This document shows, piece after piece, positions 26,101 to 38,584 of a stretch of DNA of 64,000 nucleotides. The notes under the pieces are model-generated. The model ran no database searches, was not told where the DNA came from, and saw only the letters and a list, made by a program, of their open reading frames with translations. The first letter of the stretch is position 1. The number at the start of each line of letters is the position of its first letter. Both the position numbers and the translations under genes were made by a program. Source of the DNA: Mimachlamys varia (taxonomy: Eukaryota > Mollusca > Bivalvia > Pectinida > Pectinidae); contig OX392527.1 of NCBI GenBank assembly GCA_947623455.1, forward strand, positions 10,102,001 through 10,166,000, written 5' to 3'.

Positions 26101-29100
26101 CTTATTACATAGATGACTGAGTTTTAGTTCACTAGTTATCAGAACCTTATTACATAGATGACTGAGTTTTAGTACACTGGTTATCAGAACTTTATAACAT
26201 AGATGACTGAGTTTTAGTTCACTGGTTATCAGAACCTTATAACATAGATGACTGATTTTTAGTACACTGGTTATCAGAACCTTATAACATAGATGACTGA
26301 GTTTTAGTACACAGGTTATCAGAACATTATAACATAGATGACTGAGTTTTAGTTCACTGGTTATCAGAACCTTATAACATAGATGACTGATTTTTAGTAC
26401 ACTGGTTATCAGAACCTTATAACATAGATGACTGAGTTTTAGTTCACTGGTTATCAGAACCTTATAACATAGATGACTGAGTTTTAGTACACTGGTTATC
26501 AGAACCTTATAACATTGATGACTGGTTTTTAGTACACTGGTTATCAGAACCTTATAACATAGATGACTGAGTTTTAGTACACTGGTTATCAGAACCTTAT
26601 AACATAGATGACTGAGTTTTAGTTCACTGGTTATCAGAACCTTATAACATAGATGACTGAGTTTTAGTACACTGGTTATCAGAACCTTATAACATAGATG
26701 ACTGAGTTTTAGTACACTGGTTATCAGAACCTTATAACATAGATGACTGAGTTTTAGTTCACTGGTTATCAGAACCTTATAACATAGATGACTGAGTTTT
26801 AGTTCACTGGTTATCAGAACCTTATAACATAAACGACTGGTTTTTAGTACACTGGTTATCAGAACCTTATAACATAGATGACTGAGTTTTAGTTCACTGG
26901 TTATCAGAACCTTATAACATAGACGACTGGTTTTTAGTACACTGGTTATCAGAACCTTATAACATAGATGACTGATTTTTAGTACACTGGTTATCAGAAC
27001 CTTATAACATAGATGACTGGTTTTAGTACACTGGTTATCAGAACCTTATAACATAGATGACTGATTTTTAGTACACTGGTTATCAGAACCTTATAACATA
27101 GATGACTGAGTTTTAGTACACTGGTTATCAGAACCTTATAACATAGATGACTGGTTTTAGTACACTGGTTATCAGAACCTTATAACATAGATGACTGAGT
27201 TTTAGTACACTGGTTATCAGAACCTTATAACCTAGATGACTGAGTTTTAGTACACTGGTTATCAGAACCTAATAACAAAGATGACTGAGTTTTAGTACAC
27301 TGGTTATCAGAAACTTATTACATAGATGACTGAGTTTTAGTACACTGGTTATCAGAACCTTATAACATAGATGACGAGTTTTAGTACACTGGTTATCAGA
27401 ACCTTATTACATAGATGACTGAGTTTTAGTACACTGGTTATCAGAACCTTATTACATAGATGACTGAGTTTTAGTTCACTGGTTATCAGAACCTTATAAC
27501 ATAGATGACTGAGTTTTAGTGCACTGGTTATCAGAACCTTATAACATAGACGACTGGTTTTTAGTTCACTGGTTATCAGAACCTTATAACATAGACGACT
27601 GGTTTTTAGTTCACTGGTTATCAGAACCTTATAACATAGACGACTGGTTTTTAGTTCACTGGTTATCAGAACCTTATAACATAGATGACTGAGTTTTAGT
27701 ACACTGGTTATCAGAACCTTATAACATAGACGACTGGTTTTTAGTTCACTGGTTATCAGAACCTTATAACATAGACGACTGGTTTTTAGTTCACTGGTTA
27801 TCAGAACCTTATAACATAGACGACTGGTTTTTAGTTCACTGGTTATCAGAACCTTATAACATAGATGACTGAGTTTTAGTACACTGGTTATCAGAACCTT
27901 ATAACATAGACGACTGGTTTTTAGTTCACTGGTTATCAGAACCTTATTACATAGATGACTGAGTTTTAGTACACTGGTTATCAGAACCTTATTACATAGA
28001 TGACTGAGTTTTAGTACACTGGTTATCAGAACCTTAAAACATAGATGACGAGTTTTAGTACACTGGTTATCAGAACCTTGTAACATAGATGACTGAGTTT
28101 TAGTACACTGGTTATCAGAACCTTATAACATAGATGACTGAGTTTTAGTACACTGGTTATCAGAACCTTATTACATAGATGACTGAGTTTTAGTTCACTA
28201 GTTATCAGAACCTTATTACATAGATGACTGAGTTTTAGTACACTGGTTATCAGAACCTTATAACATAGATGACTGAGTTTTAGTTCACTGGTTATCAGAA
28301 CCTTATAACATAGATGACTGATTTTTAGTACACTGGTTATCAGAACCTTATAACATAGATGACTGAGTTTTAGTACACAGGTTATCAGAACTTTATAACA
28401 TAGATGACTGAGTTTTAGTACACTGGTTATCAGAACCTTATAACATAGATGACTGAGTTTTAGTTCACTGGTTATCAGAACCTTATAACATAGATGACTG
28501 AGTTTTAGTACACTGGTTATCAGAACCTTATAACATTGATGACTGGTTTTTAGTACACTGGTTATCAGAACCTTATAACATAGATGACTGAGTTTTAGTA
28601 CACTGGTTATCAGAACCTTATAACATAGATGACTGAGTTTTAGTACACAGGTTATCAGAACTTTATAACATAGATGACTGAGTTTTAGTACACTGGTTAT
28701 CAGAACCTTATAACATAGATGACTGAGTTTTAGTACACTGGTTATCAGAACCTTATTACATAGATGACTGAGTTTTAGTTCACTAGTTATCAGAACCTTA
28801 TTACATAGATGACTGAGTTTTAGTACACTGGTTATCAGAACTTTATAACATAGATGACTGAGTTTTAGTTCACTGGTTATCAGAACCTTATAACATAGAT
28901 GACTGATTTTTAGTACACTGGTTATCAGAACCTTATAACATAGATGACTGAGTTTTAGTACACAGGTTATCAGAACTTTATAACATAGATGACTGAGTTT
29001 TAGTACACTGGTTATCAGAACCTTATAACATAGATGACTGAGTTTTAGTTCACTGGTTATCAGAACCTTATAACATAGATGACTGAGTTTTAGTACACAG

Positions 29101-30680
29101 GTTATCAGAACTTTATAACATAGATGACTGAGTTTTAGTACACTGGTTATCAGAACCTTATAACATAGATGACTGAGTTTTAGTTCACTGGTTATCAGAA
29201 CCTTATAACATAGATGACTGAGTTTTAGTACACTGGTTATCAGAACCTTATAACATTGATGACTGGTTTTTAGTACACTGGTTATCAGAACCTTATAACA
29301 TAGATGACTGAGTTTTAGTACACTGGTTATCAGAACCTTATAACATAGATGACTGAGTTTTAGTTCACTGGTTATCAGAACCTTATAACATAGATGACTG
29401 AGTTTTAGTACACTGGTTATCAGAACCTTATAACCTAGATGACTGAGTTTTAGTTCACTGGTTATCAGAACCTTATAACATAGATGACTGAGTTTTAGTA
29501 CACTGGTTATCAGAACCTTATAACATAGGTGACTGAGTTTTAGTTCACTGGTTATCAGAACCTTATAACATAGATGACTGAGTTTTAGTACACTGGTTAT
29601 CAGAACCTTATAACATAGGTGACTGAGTTTTAGTACACAGGTTATCAGAACCTTATAACATAGATGACTGAGTTTTAGTACACTGGTTATCAGAACCTTA
29701 TAACATAGGTGACTGAGTTTTAGTAAACTGGTTATCAGAACCTTATAACATAGATGACTGAGTTTTAGTTCACTGGTTATCAGAACCTTATAACATAGAC
29801 GACTGGTTTTTAGTACACTGGTTATCAGAATCTTATAACATAGATGACTGAGTTTTAGTTCACTGGTTATCAGAACCTTATAACATAGACGACTGGTTTT
29901 TAGTTCACTGGTTATCAGAACCTTATAACATAGACGACTGGTTTTTAGTACACTGGTTATCAGAATCTTATAACATAGATGACTGAGTTTTAGTACACTG
30001 GTTATTAGAACCTTATAACGTAGATGACTGAGTTTTAGTACACTGGTTATCAGAACCTTATTACATAGATGACTGGTTTTTAGTACACTGGTTATCAGAA
30101 CCTTATAACATAGATGACGAGTTTTTAGTACACTGGTTATCAGAACCTTATAACATAGATGACTGAGTTTTAGTACACTGGTTATCAGAACTTTATAACA
30201 TAGATGACTGAGTTTTAGTACACTGGTTATCAGAACCTTATAACATAGATGACTGAGTTTTTAGTACACTGGTTATCAGAACCTTATTACATAGATGACT
30301 GAGTTTTAGTACACTGGTTATCAGAACCTTATAACATAGATGACTGAGTTTTAGTACACTGGTTATCAGAACCTTATAACATAGATGACTGAGTTTTAGT
30401 ACACTGGTTATCAGAACCTTATAATATAGATGACTGAGTTTTAGTACACTGGTTATCAGAACCTTATTACATAGATGACTGAGTTTTAGTACACTGGTTA
30501 TCAGAACCTTATTACATAGATGACTGAGTTTTAGTACACTGGTTATCAGAACCTATTACATAGATGACTGAGTTTTAGTTCACTGGTTATCAGAACCTTA
30601 TTACATAGAAGACTGGTTTTTAGTACACTGGTTATCAGAACCTTATTACATAGATGACTGAGTTTTAGTACACTGGTTAT
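11156..30680 (+). repeat. 45-bp minisatellite, main block (about 430 units, higher-order repeats)
   Basis: 19.5 kb of 45-bp units. Variation is concentrated at a few positions: tta(g/t)tacac versus ttcac, cttataaca versus cttattaca, gatgactgag versus gacgactggt. Rare marker variants recur in blocks: ttcactagttatc at 14215, 16326, 19026, 23432, 26128, 28194 and 28779, giving spacings of 2111, 2700, 4406, 2696, 2066 and 585 bp. This shows segmental, higher-order duplication. Because 45 is a multiple of 3, one minus-strand frame stays open for up to 244 codons with a 15-residue period (KVLITSELKTSRLCY), reset by units of 43, 44 or 46 bp. There is no start, splice or family evidence for a real protein. 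Confidence 0.97.
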
Positions 30681-30835
30681 ATAATTATCAGACTATGAAG
30701 TACACACTCCACTCCTACTGTTGACTAATTGTTTAGCTGTTTGTAATACTTATAACTGTAACATATTGAAGCCGTATGGCTGTTTTATTCGTTTTCGCAA
30801 TAAAACTGATTGAAATGAAATATATTGTAGACTTT
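30681..30835 (+). other. LINE-like 3' untranslated tail
   Basis: The end of the 45-bp array is followed by sequence typical of a LINE 3' end: tgtaatacttataactgtaa, then cgcaataaaactgattgaaa, with an AATAAA signal and a short ttgaaatgaaat tail ending near 30825. Its position suggests it is the 3' end of LINE relic 1, separated from its coding part by 22 kb of expanded minisatellite. This is inference; no copy elsewhere in the window confirms it. Confidence 0.45.
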
Positions 30836-31204
30836 TGTGTTGTTGTGTGTAGTATTTGCACCGTCATCAGAGCTGATTAAATTCTGTTTATATCGCGATC
30901 CAAATTAGTGTCGACATATCGTGTGAAATATACTGTTGATCTGAGGACAGAGACGAGATGAATCTATACCGGGCACAATGCGCTCTAGCGCACCATGTTG
31001 AATATGTAGGTAAGCCAATGTATGTTAAACACCAATGAATGTCAAAAATATGACAACCAATCTTTGATTATAGCGCAATCCTAAATCAGTTGTATCAGAT
31101 AAACAAATCGGTAATCACAGACCATGCCGTGTATTGAATTGTTTATTGTCGGATAGCATTCATTGAAATTGTTGTCATGGCAACGATAAGTATACTACTG
31201 TAAC
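30836..31204. other. Unassigned spacer
   Basis: AT-rich sequence between the LINE-like tail and LINE relic 2. No ORF, repeat or signal recognised. It may include the degraded 5' part of LINE relic 2. Confidence 0.4.
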
Positions 31205-31757
31205 TAATGTAGTATGGTCAGATGAAGCAAGTAGTAAGGTAACGAATGATATATATGACACTAGACTTTTAATACAATGCTTAATAACTCAAAAGACAGT
31301 ATTGATGTATGTTTAAATAATTTTGTTGTGAGTACTCGTGGTTTATTTGACAAATTTTGCATGTCCAGTAGAAACGTTTTGAATTGCTCATGCCCTTGTC
31401 ATATTGGTCAATCTGTAAACAAAGGGCCTGATAAGCCCTGGTTTGATAGTGAATGCAAACGTTTACATAAAGAGTATAGAGAATATTTGAATTAATTTAT
31501 TAATAGATGCAGATCTTCCGTCAATGGGGATATTTCAAAGATATTGCTAATATATCAGTTGAATCTTCCCCTAGAAATACAGAATATATTATAGATAATG
31601 AATGTATCTACTCTGAGCTTGATGGTGATATCAGTCTCGATGAGTTGTTAGAGTCAATTAAGGGCTTGTCTAAGGGTAAGGCACCTGGGTTAGACGGGTT
31701 GCTCAATGAATATTTTATTGAATACAGTGAAGTCTTTGCACCAGTTTTATTACATAA

Positions 31758-31898
31758 GGATTGAAAATCATTTTTTTAATTCTCATAGTGGTATGCAAGG
31801 TCAGCCGTAACATCCATATTGAGGGCTTCATGCTCAATATAGATGTAACGGCTGACCTTTCATAGCACTATGAAAGTTTAAAAAATGACTTTCAATCC
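31758..31898. repeat. Foldback hairpin, 66-bp arms, 9-nt loop
   Basis: The left arm 31758-31823 and right arm 31833-31898 are reverse complements with 8 mismatches in 66, around the loop ggcttcatg. The best-paired part is aggtcagccg with its partner cggctgacct. Such a structure forms cruciforms in DNA, or a precursor-like hairpin if transcribed. Confidence 0.9.
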
Positions 31899-32194
31899 AT
31901 ATATTTACATTTTTACTATATAACTATTGCGTTACTTCATTTATATTTTTTCCATTAAATAGTTTATTACCTGCGTTTGTATATGTGTCGTATTTTAAAC
32001 GACATTGGCGGAACAGCCCAGCTTGAAAAATATTGGCGCCAATGATAATAATTAGTCATTTGAGCGTTTGACGCAAAGGCATTCTCCATGTTATTCGAAG
32101 CGGTGCGACAAGACTCTCATTGAACAAGCTTAATCTATGACGTCATAATTAAACCACGTGCTACGTCTCGAGAGCCATTTCTTTCATTTAAGCT

Positions 32195-32342
32195 ATGAAT
32201 GTTTTAGCAAATGTTGTTACAGTCCTATAACACACATTGCTATTGATGACAAACTAAATAAAGCCCGGTAGGGCTCTATGTAAGTTTGTCAGCAATAACA
32301 ATGTGTGTTATAGGACTCTAACAATATTTGCTAAATGTTCAT
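32195..32342. repeat. Foldback hairpin, 72-bp arms, 4-nt loop
   Basis: Arms 32195-32266 and 32271-32342 pair almost throughout around the loop ggta; the core is gtcctataacacacattg with its reverse complement. The same hairpin lies at 56205-56352, where part of the left arm is duplicated and the right arm is shortened. Confidence 0.92.
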
Positions 32343-32542
32343 TACTTATATTTACATTTTGATAAAATTAGTGTGTGCTTTATTTAGTTTCTTCGGACCG
32401 ATTTTGAACAGCAAATCAAGTGAAGACAACAATGGAAATGATGACGTCACAATAGCAACTACTGTATATTCTGAGGCACTGGGTGTTATAGGCGTTTGAC
32501 AGCAACTGCCTCTTAGCATTGTGTCAAAGGAAAATTACAGAG

Positions 32543-32686
32543 CAAATGTAAACATACTTTTATGAAAGGCATTTTTGATAGTAATGTTCATATAGTGGGT
32601 TGCAGCGCAAATGTAAATATACTTTTATGAAAAGCATTTATTCTGGTTTAGTTCATATAGAGGGTCGCAGCACGAATGTAAATATA
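32543..32686. repeat. About 66-bp tandem repeat, 2.3 copies
   Basis: The motif gcaaatgtaaatatactttt followed by atgaaa-gcattt...gttcatatag-gggt occurs twice in full and once in part (cgaatgtaaatata). It forms the right end of the insertion. The single copy at the 56.5-kb locus has only the first part. Confidence 0.75.
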
Positions 32687-34070
32687 ATTGTTTAAAACCA
32701 TACTACATGTAGGCTACTTTCCTAAAGTTTGGTCGGAAGGAGTTATTAATCCTTTACATAAGAAAAGTGATAAAACTGGTGTTAATAATTACAGGGGCAT
32801 TACATTGATGAGACATATAGCTAAGTTGTTTACCTCCCTTTTGAACAAACGTCTGTTAAAAAAACTTTTGATAGTATAACGCTTGGTAATTTATGGTTTA
32901 AGCTGTGGAAATCTGGTGTAAGGTGGCGCTTGCTGAATGTTATTAGATCCATTTATGAAAGTATCAAATCTTGTGTTAAGCTACATGGTAAATTGTCTCC
33001 TATGTTCGATTTACAGGTTGGTTTATAACAGCGGGAATCTTTGTCACCGATTTTGTACTCTTTATTCGTAAACGATATGGAATCAGAACTTATTGAATTC
33101 TATTGCCAAAGTTATCAAATTCAACTACTTGATATATTCTTAACAATGTATGCAGATGATACTGTCTTATTTTCTGAAGATATTGATGACCTCCAAAATA
33201 TGCTTGATTTTCTGAAGACGTATTTGGACCGTTGAAATTTAACTGTAAATGTAGATAAAACGAAAATAGTAGCATTCAGAAAAAAATAAGCGATTGCTAC
33301 CAAACGAACAGTGGAAATATGATGGAAAGATTATAGAGGTGGTAGACCAGTTTTGTAACTTAGGCTTGATTTGTTTTTATTATAATGGTAAATTTACAGT
33401 GGCACAAAGTAATATAGCTGCACAAGGCAGTAAGGCGTATGTCTTCTTTGTCGCAAGGTAAAAAAGTTCATATTGAATAAAAATACTAAACTGTCATTAT
33501 TTGATACTTACGTATCGTATATTTTGAATTATGGGTGTGTGGTATGGGGTTTTCATACCGCGCAACAGGTTTTGGGTGTGAAAAAAACTGTCAATAATTC
33601 TATGGTTTATTTTGAACCTGAACCAGGTCGCTTCCCATATTATATACAACGAAAGATTTCTATCGTCAAATACTGGCTCCAACTGTTTAAGACCGATAAT
33701 TGTATATTGAGGGCTTGTTACAATATATTAGTAGAGCTTAATACAAAACAAACCCAAATAGTAAGGTAAATCGGATTTTACGTTTGAAACAGGATCTATG
33801 TTCATCGGGGTTTTGGTGATGTATGGGTTGCACAGCATGTGCCTAATGAAAAATATTTGTATGAACACCGTATACATGACATTTTTATTCAAGATATGAG
33901 AAATAATCTTGATAATACCTCAAAGTGTATTATACAATGTATGATATATAATATATATATTATAAGCATATCGTTGACCGGTTTGTTATCCAGGTCTATC
34001 TAAGTAAGTCATTAACTCTGAAAATAAAATATATCCAAGTACAGGTTAAGCACACATTCGTTACATGTTG

Positions 34071-37000
34071 AGACTGGTATATACCACGGTATCCCTGAGA
34101 CTGTAGATACAATGGTATCTCTTAGACTGGTAGATACAATGGTATCCCTGAGACTGTAGATACAATGGTATCTCTGAGACTGGTAGATACAATGGTATCT
34201 CTTAGACTGGTAGATACAATGGTATCTCTGAGACTGGTAGGTACAATGGTATCCCTTAGACTGGTAGATACAATGGTATCCCTTAGACTGGTAGATACAA
34301 TGGTATCCCTGAGACTGGTAGATACAATGGTATCTCTGAGACTGGTAGGTACAATGGTATCCCTTAGACTGGTAGATACAATGGTATCTCTTAGACTGGT
34401 AGATACAATGGTATCCCTGAGACTGGTAGATACAATGGTATCCCTGAGACTGGTAGATACAATGGTATCCCTGAGACTGGTAGATACAATGGTATCTCTT
34501 AGACTGGTAGATACAATGGTATCCCTGAGACTGTAGATACAATGGTATCCCTGAGACTGTAGATACAATGGTATCCCTGAGACTGTAGATACAATGGTAT
34601 CCCTGAGACTGGTAGATACAATGGTATCCCTGAGACTGGTAGATACAATGGTATCTCTTAGACTGTAGATACAATGGTATCCCTGAGACTGGTAGATACA
34701 ATGGTATCCCTGAGACTGGTAGATACAATGGTATCTCTTAGACTGGTAGATACAATGGTATCCCTGAGACTGGTAGATACAATGGTATCCCTGAGACTGG
34801 TAGATACAATGATATCTCTTAGACTTGTAGATACAATGGTATCTCTTAGACTGGTAGATACAATGGTATCCCTGAGACTGGTAGATACAATGGTATCTCT
34901 TAGACTGGTAGATACAATGGTATCTCTGAGACTGTAGATACAATGGTATCCCTGAGACTGGTAGATACAATGGTATCCCTGAGACTGTAGATACAATGGT
35001 ATCCCTGAGACTGGTAGATACAATGGTATCCCTGAGACTGGTAGATACAGTGGTATCTCTTAGACAGGTAGATACAATGGTATCTCTTAGACTGGTAGAT
35101 ACAATGGTATCTCTGAGACTGGTAGATACAATGGTATCTCTTAGACTGGTAGATATAATGGTATCCCTGAGACTGGTAGATACAATGGTATCTCTTAGAC
35201 AGGTAGATACAATGGTATCTCTGAGACTGGTAGATACAATGGTATCTCTGAGACTGGTAGATACAATGGTATCTCTGAGACTGGTAGATACAATGGTATC
35301 CCTGAGACTGGTAGATACAATGATATCTCTGAGACTGGTAGATACAATGGTATCTCTTAGACTGGTAGATACAATGGTATCTCTGAGACTTGTAGATACA
35401 ATGGTATCCCTGAGACTGGTAGATACAATGGTATCCCTGAGACTGTAGATACAATGGTATCCCTGAGACTGGTAGATACAATGGTATCCCTGAGACTGTA
35501 GATACAATGGTATCCCTGAGACTGGTAGATACAATTTATCTCTTAGACTGGTAGATACAATGGTATCTCTGAGACTGGTAGATACAATGGTATCTCTGAG
35601 ACTGGTAGATACAATGGTATCTCTGAGACTGGTAGATACAGTGGTATCTCTGAGACTGGTAGATACAATGGTATCCCTGAGACTGGTAGATACAGTGGTA
35701 TCTCTTAGACTTGTAGATACAATGGTATCTCTGAGACTGGTAGATACAATGGTATCTCTGAGACTGGTAGATACAATGGTATCTCTGAGACTGGTAGATA
35801 CAATGGTATCTCTGAGACTGGTAGATACAATGGTATCTCTGAGACTGGTAGATACAATGGTATCTCTGAGACTGGTAGATACAGTGGTATCTCTTAGACT
35901 GGTAGATACAATGGTATCTCTTAGACTGGTAGATACAATGGTATCTCTGAGACTGGTAGATACAATGGTATCTCTTAGACTGGTAGATACAATGGTATCT
36001 CTGAGACTGGTAGATACAATGGTATCTCTTAGACTGGTAGATACAATGGTATCTCTTAGACTGGTAGATACAATGGTATCTCTGAGACTGGTAGATACAA
36101 TGGTATCTCTTAGACTGGTAGATACAATGGTATCTCTGAGACTGGTAGATACAGTGGTATCCCTGAGACTTGTAGATACAATGGTATCCCTGAGACTGGT
36201 AGATACAATGGTATCTCTTAGACAGGTAGATACAATGGTATCTCTTAGACTGGTAGATACAATGGTATCCCTTAGACTGGTAGATACAATGGTATCTCTT
36301 AGACTGGTAGATACAATGGTATCTCTTAGACTTGTAGATACAATGGTATCTCTGAGACTGGTAGATACAATGGTATCCCTGAGACTGGTAGATATAATGG
36401 TATCCCTGAGACTGGTAGATACAATGGTATCTCTTAGACTGGTAGATACAATGGTATCCCTGAGACTGGTAGATACAATGGTATCCCTGAGACTGGTAGA
36501 TACAATGGTATCTCTGAGACTGGTAGATACAATGGTATCTCTGAGACTTGTAGATACAATGGTATCTCTTAGACTGGTAGATACAATGGTATCCCTTAGA
36601 CTGGTAGATACAATGGTATCTCTTAGACTGGTAGATACAATGGTATCCCTGAGACTGGTAGATACAATGGTATCTCTGAGACTGGTAGATACAATGGTAT
36701 CTCTGAGACTGGTAGATACAATGGTATCTCTGAGACTGGTAGATACAATGGTATCTCTGAGACTTGTAGATACAATGGTATCCCTTAGACTGGTAGATAC
36801 AATGGTATCCCTGAGACTGTAGATACAATGGTATCTCTTAGACTGGTAGATACAATGGTATCTCTTAGACTGGTAGATACAATGGTATCCCTTAGACTGG
36901 TAGATACAATGGTATCTCTTAGACTGGTAGATACAATGGTATCCCTGAGACTGGTAGATACAATGGTATCCCTGAGACTGGTAGATACAATGGTATCCCT

Positions 37001-37995
37001 GAGACTGGTAGATACAATGGTATCCCTTAGACTGGTAGATACAATGGTATCTCTTAGACTGGTAGATACAATGGTATCCCTGAGACTGTAGATACAATGG
37101 TATCCCTGAGACTGGTAGATACAATGGTATCCCTGAGACTGTAGATACAATGGTATCCCTGAGACTGGTAGATACAGTGGTATCTCTTAGACTGGTAGAT
37201 ACAATGGTATCCCTGAGACTGGTAGATACAATGGTATCCCTGAGACTGGTAGATACAATGGTATCTCTTAGACTGGTAGATACAATGGTATCCCTGAGAC
37301 TGGTAGATACAATGGTATCCCTGAGACTGGTAGATACAGTGGTATCTCTTAGACTGGTAGATACAATGGTATCCCTGAGACTGGTAGATACAATGGTATC
37401 CCTGAGACTGGTAGATACAATGGTATCTCTTAGACTGGTAGATACAATGGTATCTCTGAGACTGGTAGATACAATGGTATCTCTGAGACTGTAGATACAG
37501 TGGTATCTCTGAGACTGGTAGATACAATGGTATCCCTGAGACTGTAGATACAATGGTATCCCTGAGACTGGTAGATACAATGGTATCCCTTAGACTGGTA
37601 GATACAATGGTATCCCTGAGACTGGTAGATACAATGGTATCCCTGAGACTGGTAGATACAATGGTATCCCTGAGACTGGTAGATACAATGGTATCTCTTA
37701 GACTGGTAGATACAATGGTATCCCTGAGACTGGTAGATACAATGGTATCCCTGAGACTGGTAGATACAATGGTATCCCTGAGACTGGTAGATACAATGGT
37801 ATCTCTTAGACTGGTAGATACAAAGGTATCCCTGAGACTGGTAGATACAATGGTATCCCTGAGACTGGTAGATACAATGGTATCCCTGAGACTGGTAGAT
37901 ACAATGGTATCTCTGAGACTGGTAGATACAATGGTATCTCTTAGACTGGTAGATACAATGGTATCTCTGAGACTGGTAGATACAATGGTATCCCT
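34071..37995 (+). repeat. 27-bp minisatellite derived from LINE coding sequence (about 145 units)
   Basis: Units of 27 bp, for example gagactggtagatacaatgg + tatccct, with frequent 26-bp units lacking one G (gactgtagat). In the LINE frame a unit reads ETGRYNGIP. The LINE relic just upstream reads KYRLSTHSLHVETG and then IYHGIPET into the first units, so the array continues the LINE C-terminal motif codon for codon. Variant units with tcttagact put a stop in that frame. Because 27 is a multiple of 3, long open frames exist on both strands (up to 1152 codons on the minus strand, 420 on the plus strand). They are consequences of periodicity and are not supported as genes. Confidence 0.95.
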
Positions 37996-38580
37996 AGAAC
38001 ACGAATGACATTTATATTGATATTTCTAGATTAAGAGTTTAATATATAAAACCATATTTTTATGGTCGACCATCCGTTTTCAAAATGACTGAGCGGTTCT
38101 CAAACAATAACATAAAAAAATAAAGGACTTTTGGAAGATATTTAGTTCATGATACGGCTAAGAGGAATTTACTTTTAAATAGTTGATTAATTCGTTCGTA
38201 TTTTCTATTCTTCGGATGTACATTGTAGTTAATTTGTGAAATTGATGTTTACAATACCGTTTAAAGAACATGTAATGAAATTTCTAAATCTCGAAATGGA
38301 TATTTCACGTACATGAAGGTAGTTTTTTCAAACTGGTAAATATGTTTGGATGTTGTTTGGTATTCATTTGTATATGAATTGCTCACGATAAAGTCATTAT
38401 CTATCGGTGTAGTGAGCTGTATTATATATATTATTTGAATTATGTTGGCTGCTGTCTCCGACATCTTGCAAAATGTTCTATGATTTAATATGTATGTGAA
38501 TTGTAATCCTATATGCTGTTGCATACGGAATGAAATAAAATTGAAAATTGTACAGAGCAATCAATTGATATGCTGGGAAA
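37996..38580 (+). other. Post-array flank, possible LINE 3' UTR
   Basis: AT-rich non-coding sequence ending gcatacggaatgaaataaaa and ttgaaaattg near 38550, resembling the A-rich 3' end of a LINE. It may be the 3' UTR of LINE relic 2, displaced by the 27-bp array. The 99-codon minus-strand ORF (38261-38560) has no recognisable features. Confidence 0.35.
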
Positions 38581-38584
38581 ACTG

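Larger units (their letters stand above)
31758..32687. mobile_element. Foldback-rich insertion inside LINE relic 2
   Basis: Removing 31759-32687 rejoins the LINE frame exactly: LLHK then LFKTILHVGYFP. The 0.93-kb insert is non-coding and holds two long hairpins (31758-31898 and 32195-32342), two TGACGTCA sites (32138 and 32442) and a short tandem repeat at its right end. A segment of about 380 bp (about 32188-32570) recurs at 56204-56592 inside LINE relic 3. No transposase ORF. The insert may be a composite of more than one element, because only part of it is shared with the second locus. Confidence 0.7.
31205..34110 (+). pseudogene. CR1/jockey-like LINE relic 2, split by an insertion
   Basis: A second non-LTR element, frameshifted. 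Readable blocks: VVWSDEASSKVTNDIYDTRL (about 31209); a linker with KPWFDSECKRLHKEYREY (about 31434-31488); KGLSKGKAPGLDG (about 31659-31698). After the insertion at 31759-32687 come GYFPKVWSEGVINPLHKK and NNYRGITL (about 32711-32804), then LWFKLWKSGVRW, then the box ESLSPILYSLFVND (about 33036-33077), then YADD (33149-33160), NLTVNVDKTKIVAF and a thumb with SYILNYGCVVWG. The C-terminus reads GFGDVWVAQHV (33808 on), then RLSTHSLHVETG at about 34044-34079, where it becomes the 27-bp array. The region between LLNKRLLK and KTFDSI near 32860 has lost the usual intervening RT block. Not functional. Confidence 0.85.

Noticed and set aside
13559..28086. Minus-strand ORFs of 122-244 codons repeating KVLITSELKTSRLCY
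   Set aside because: They are the stop-free frame of a 45-bp tandem repeat, have no non-repeat domain, and begin and end only where unit length changes.
11156..30680. CRISPR-like array
   Set aside because: Units are contiguous tandem copies without unique spacers, in eukaryotic DNA with no cas genes.
34122..37580. 1152-codon minus-strand ORF and several plus-strand ORFs with 9-residue repeats
   Set aside because: Products of a 27-bp periodic array derived from a LINE; both strands are open at once and there is no promoter, splice or domain evidence.
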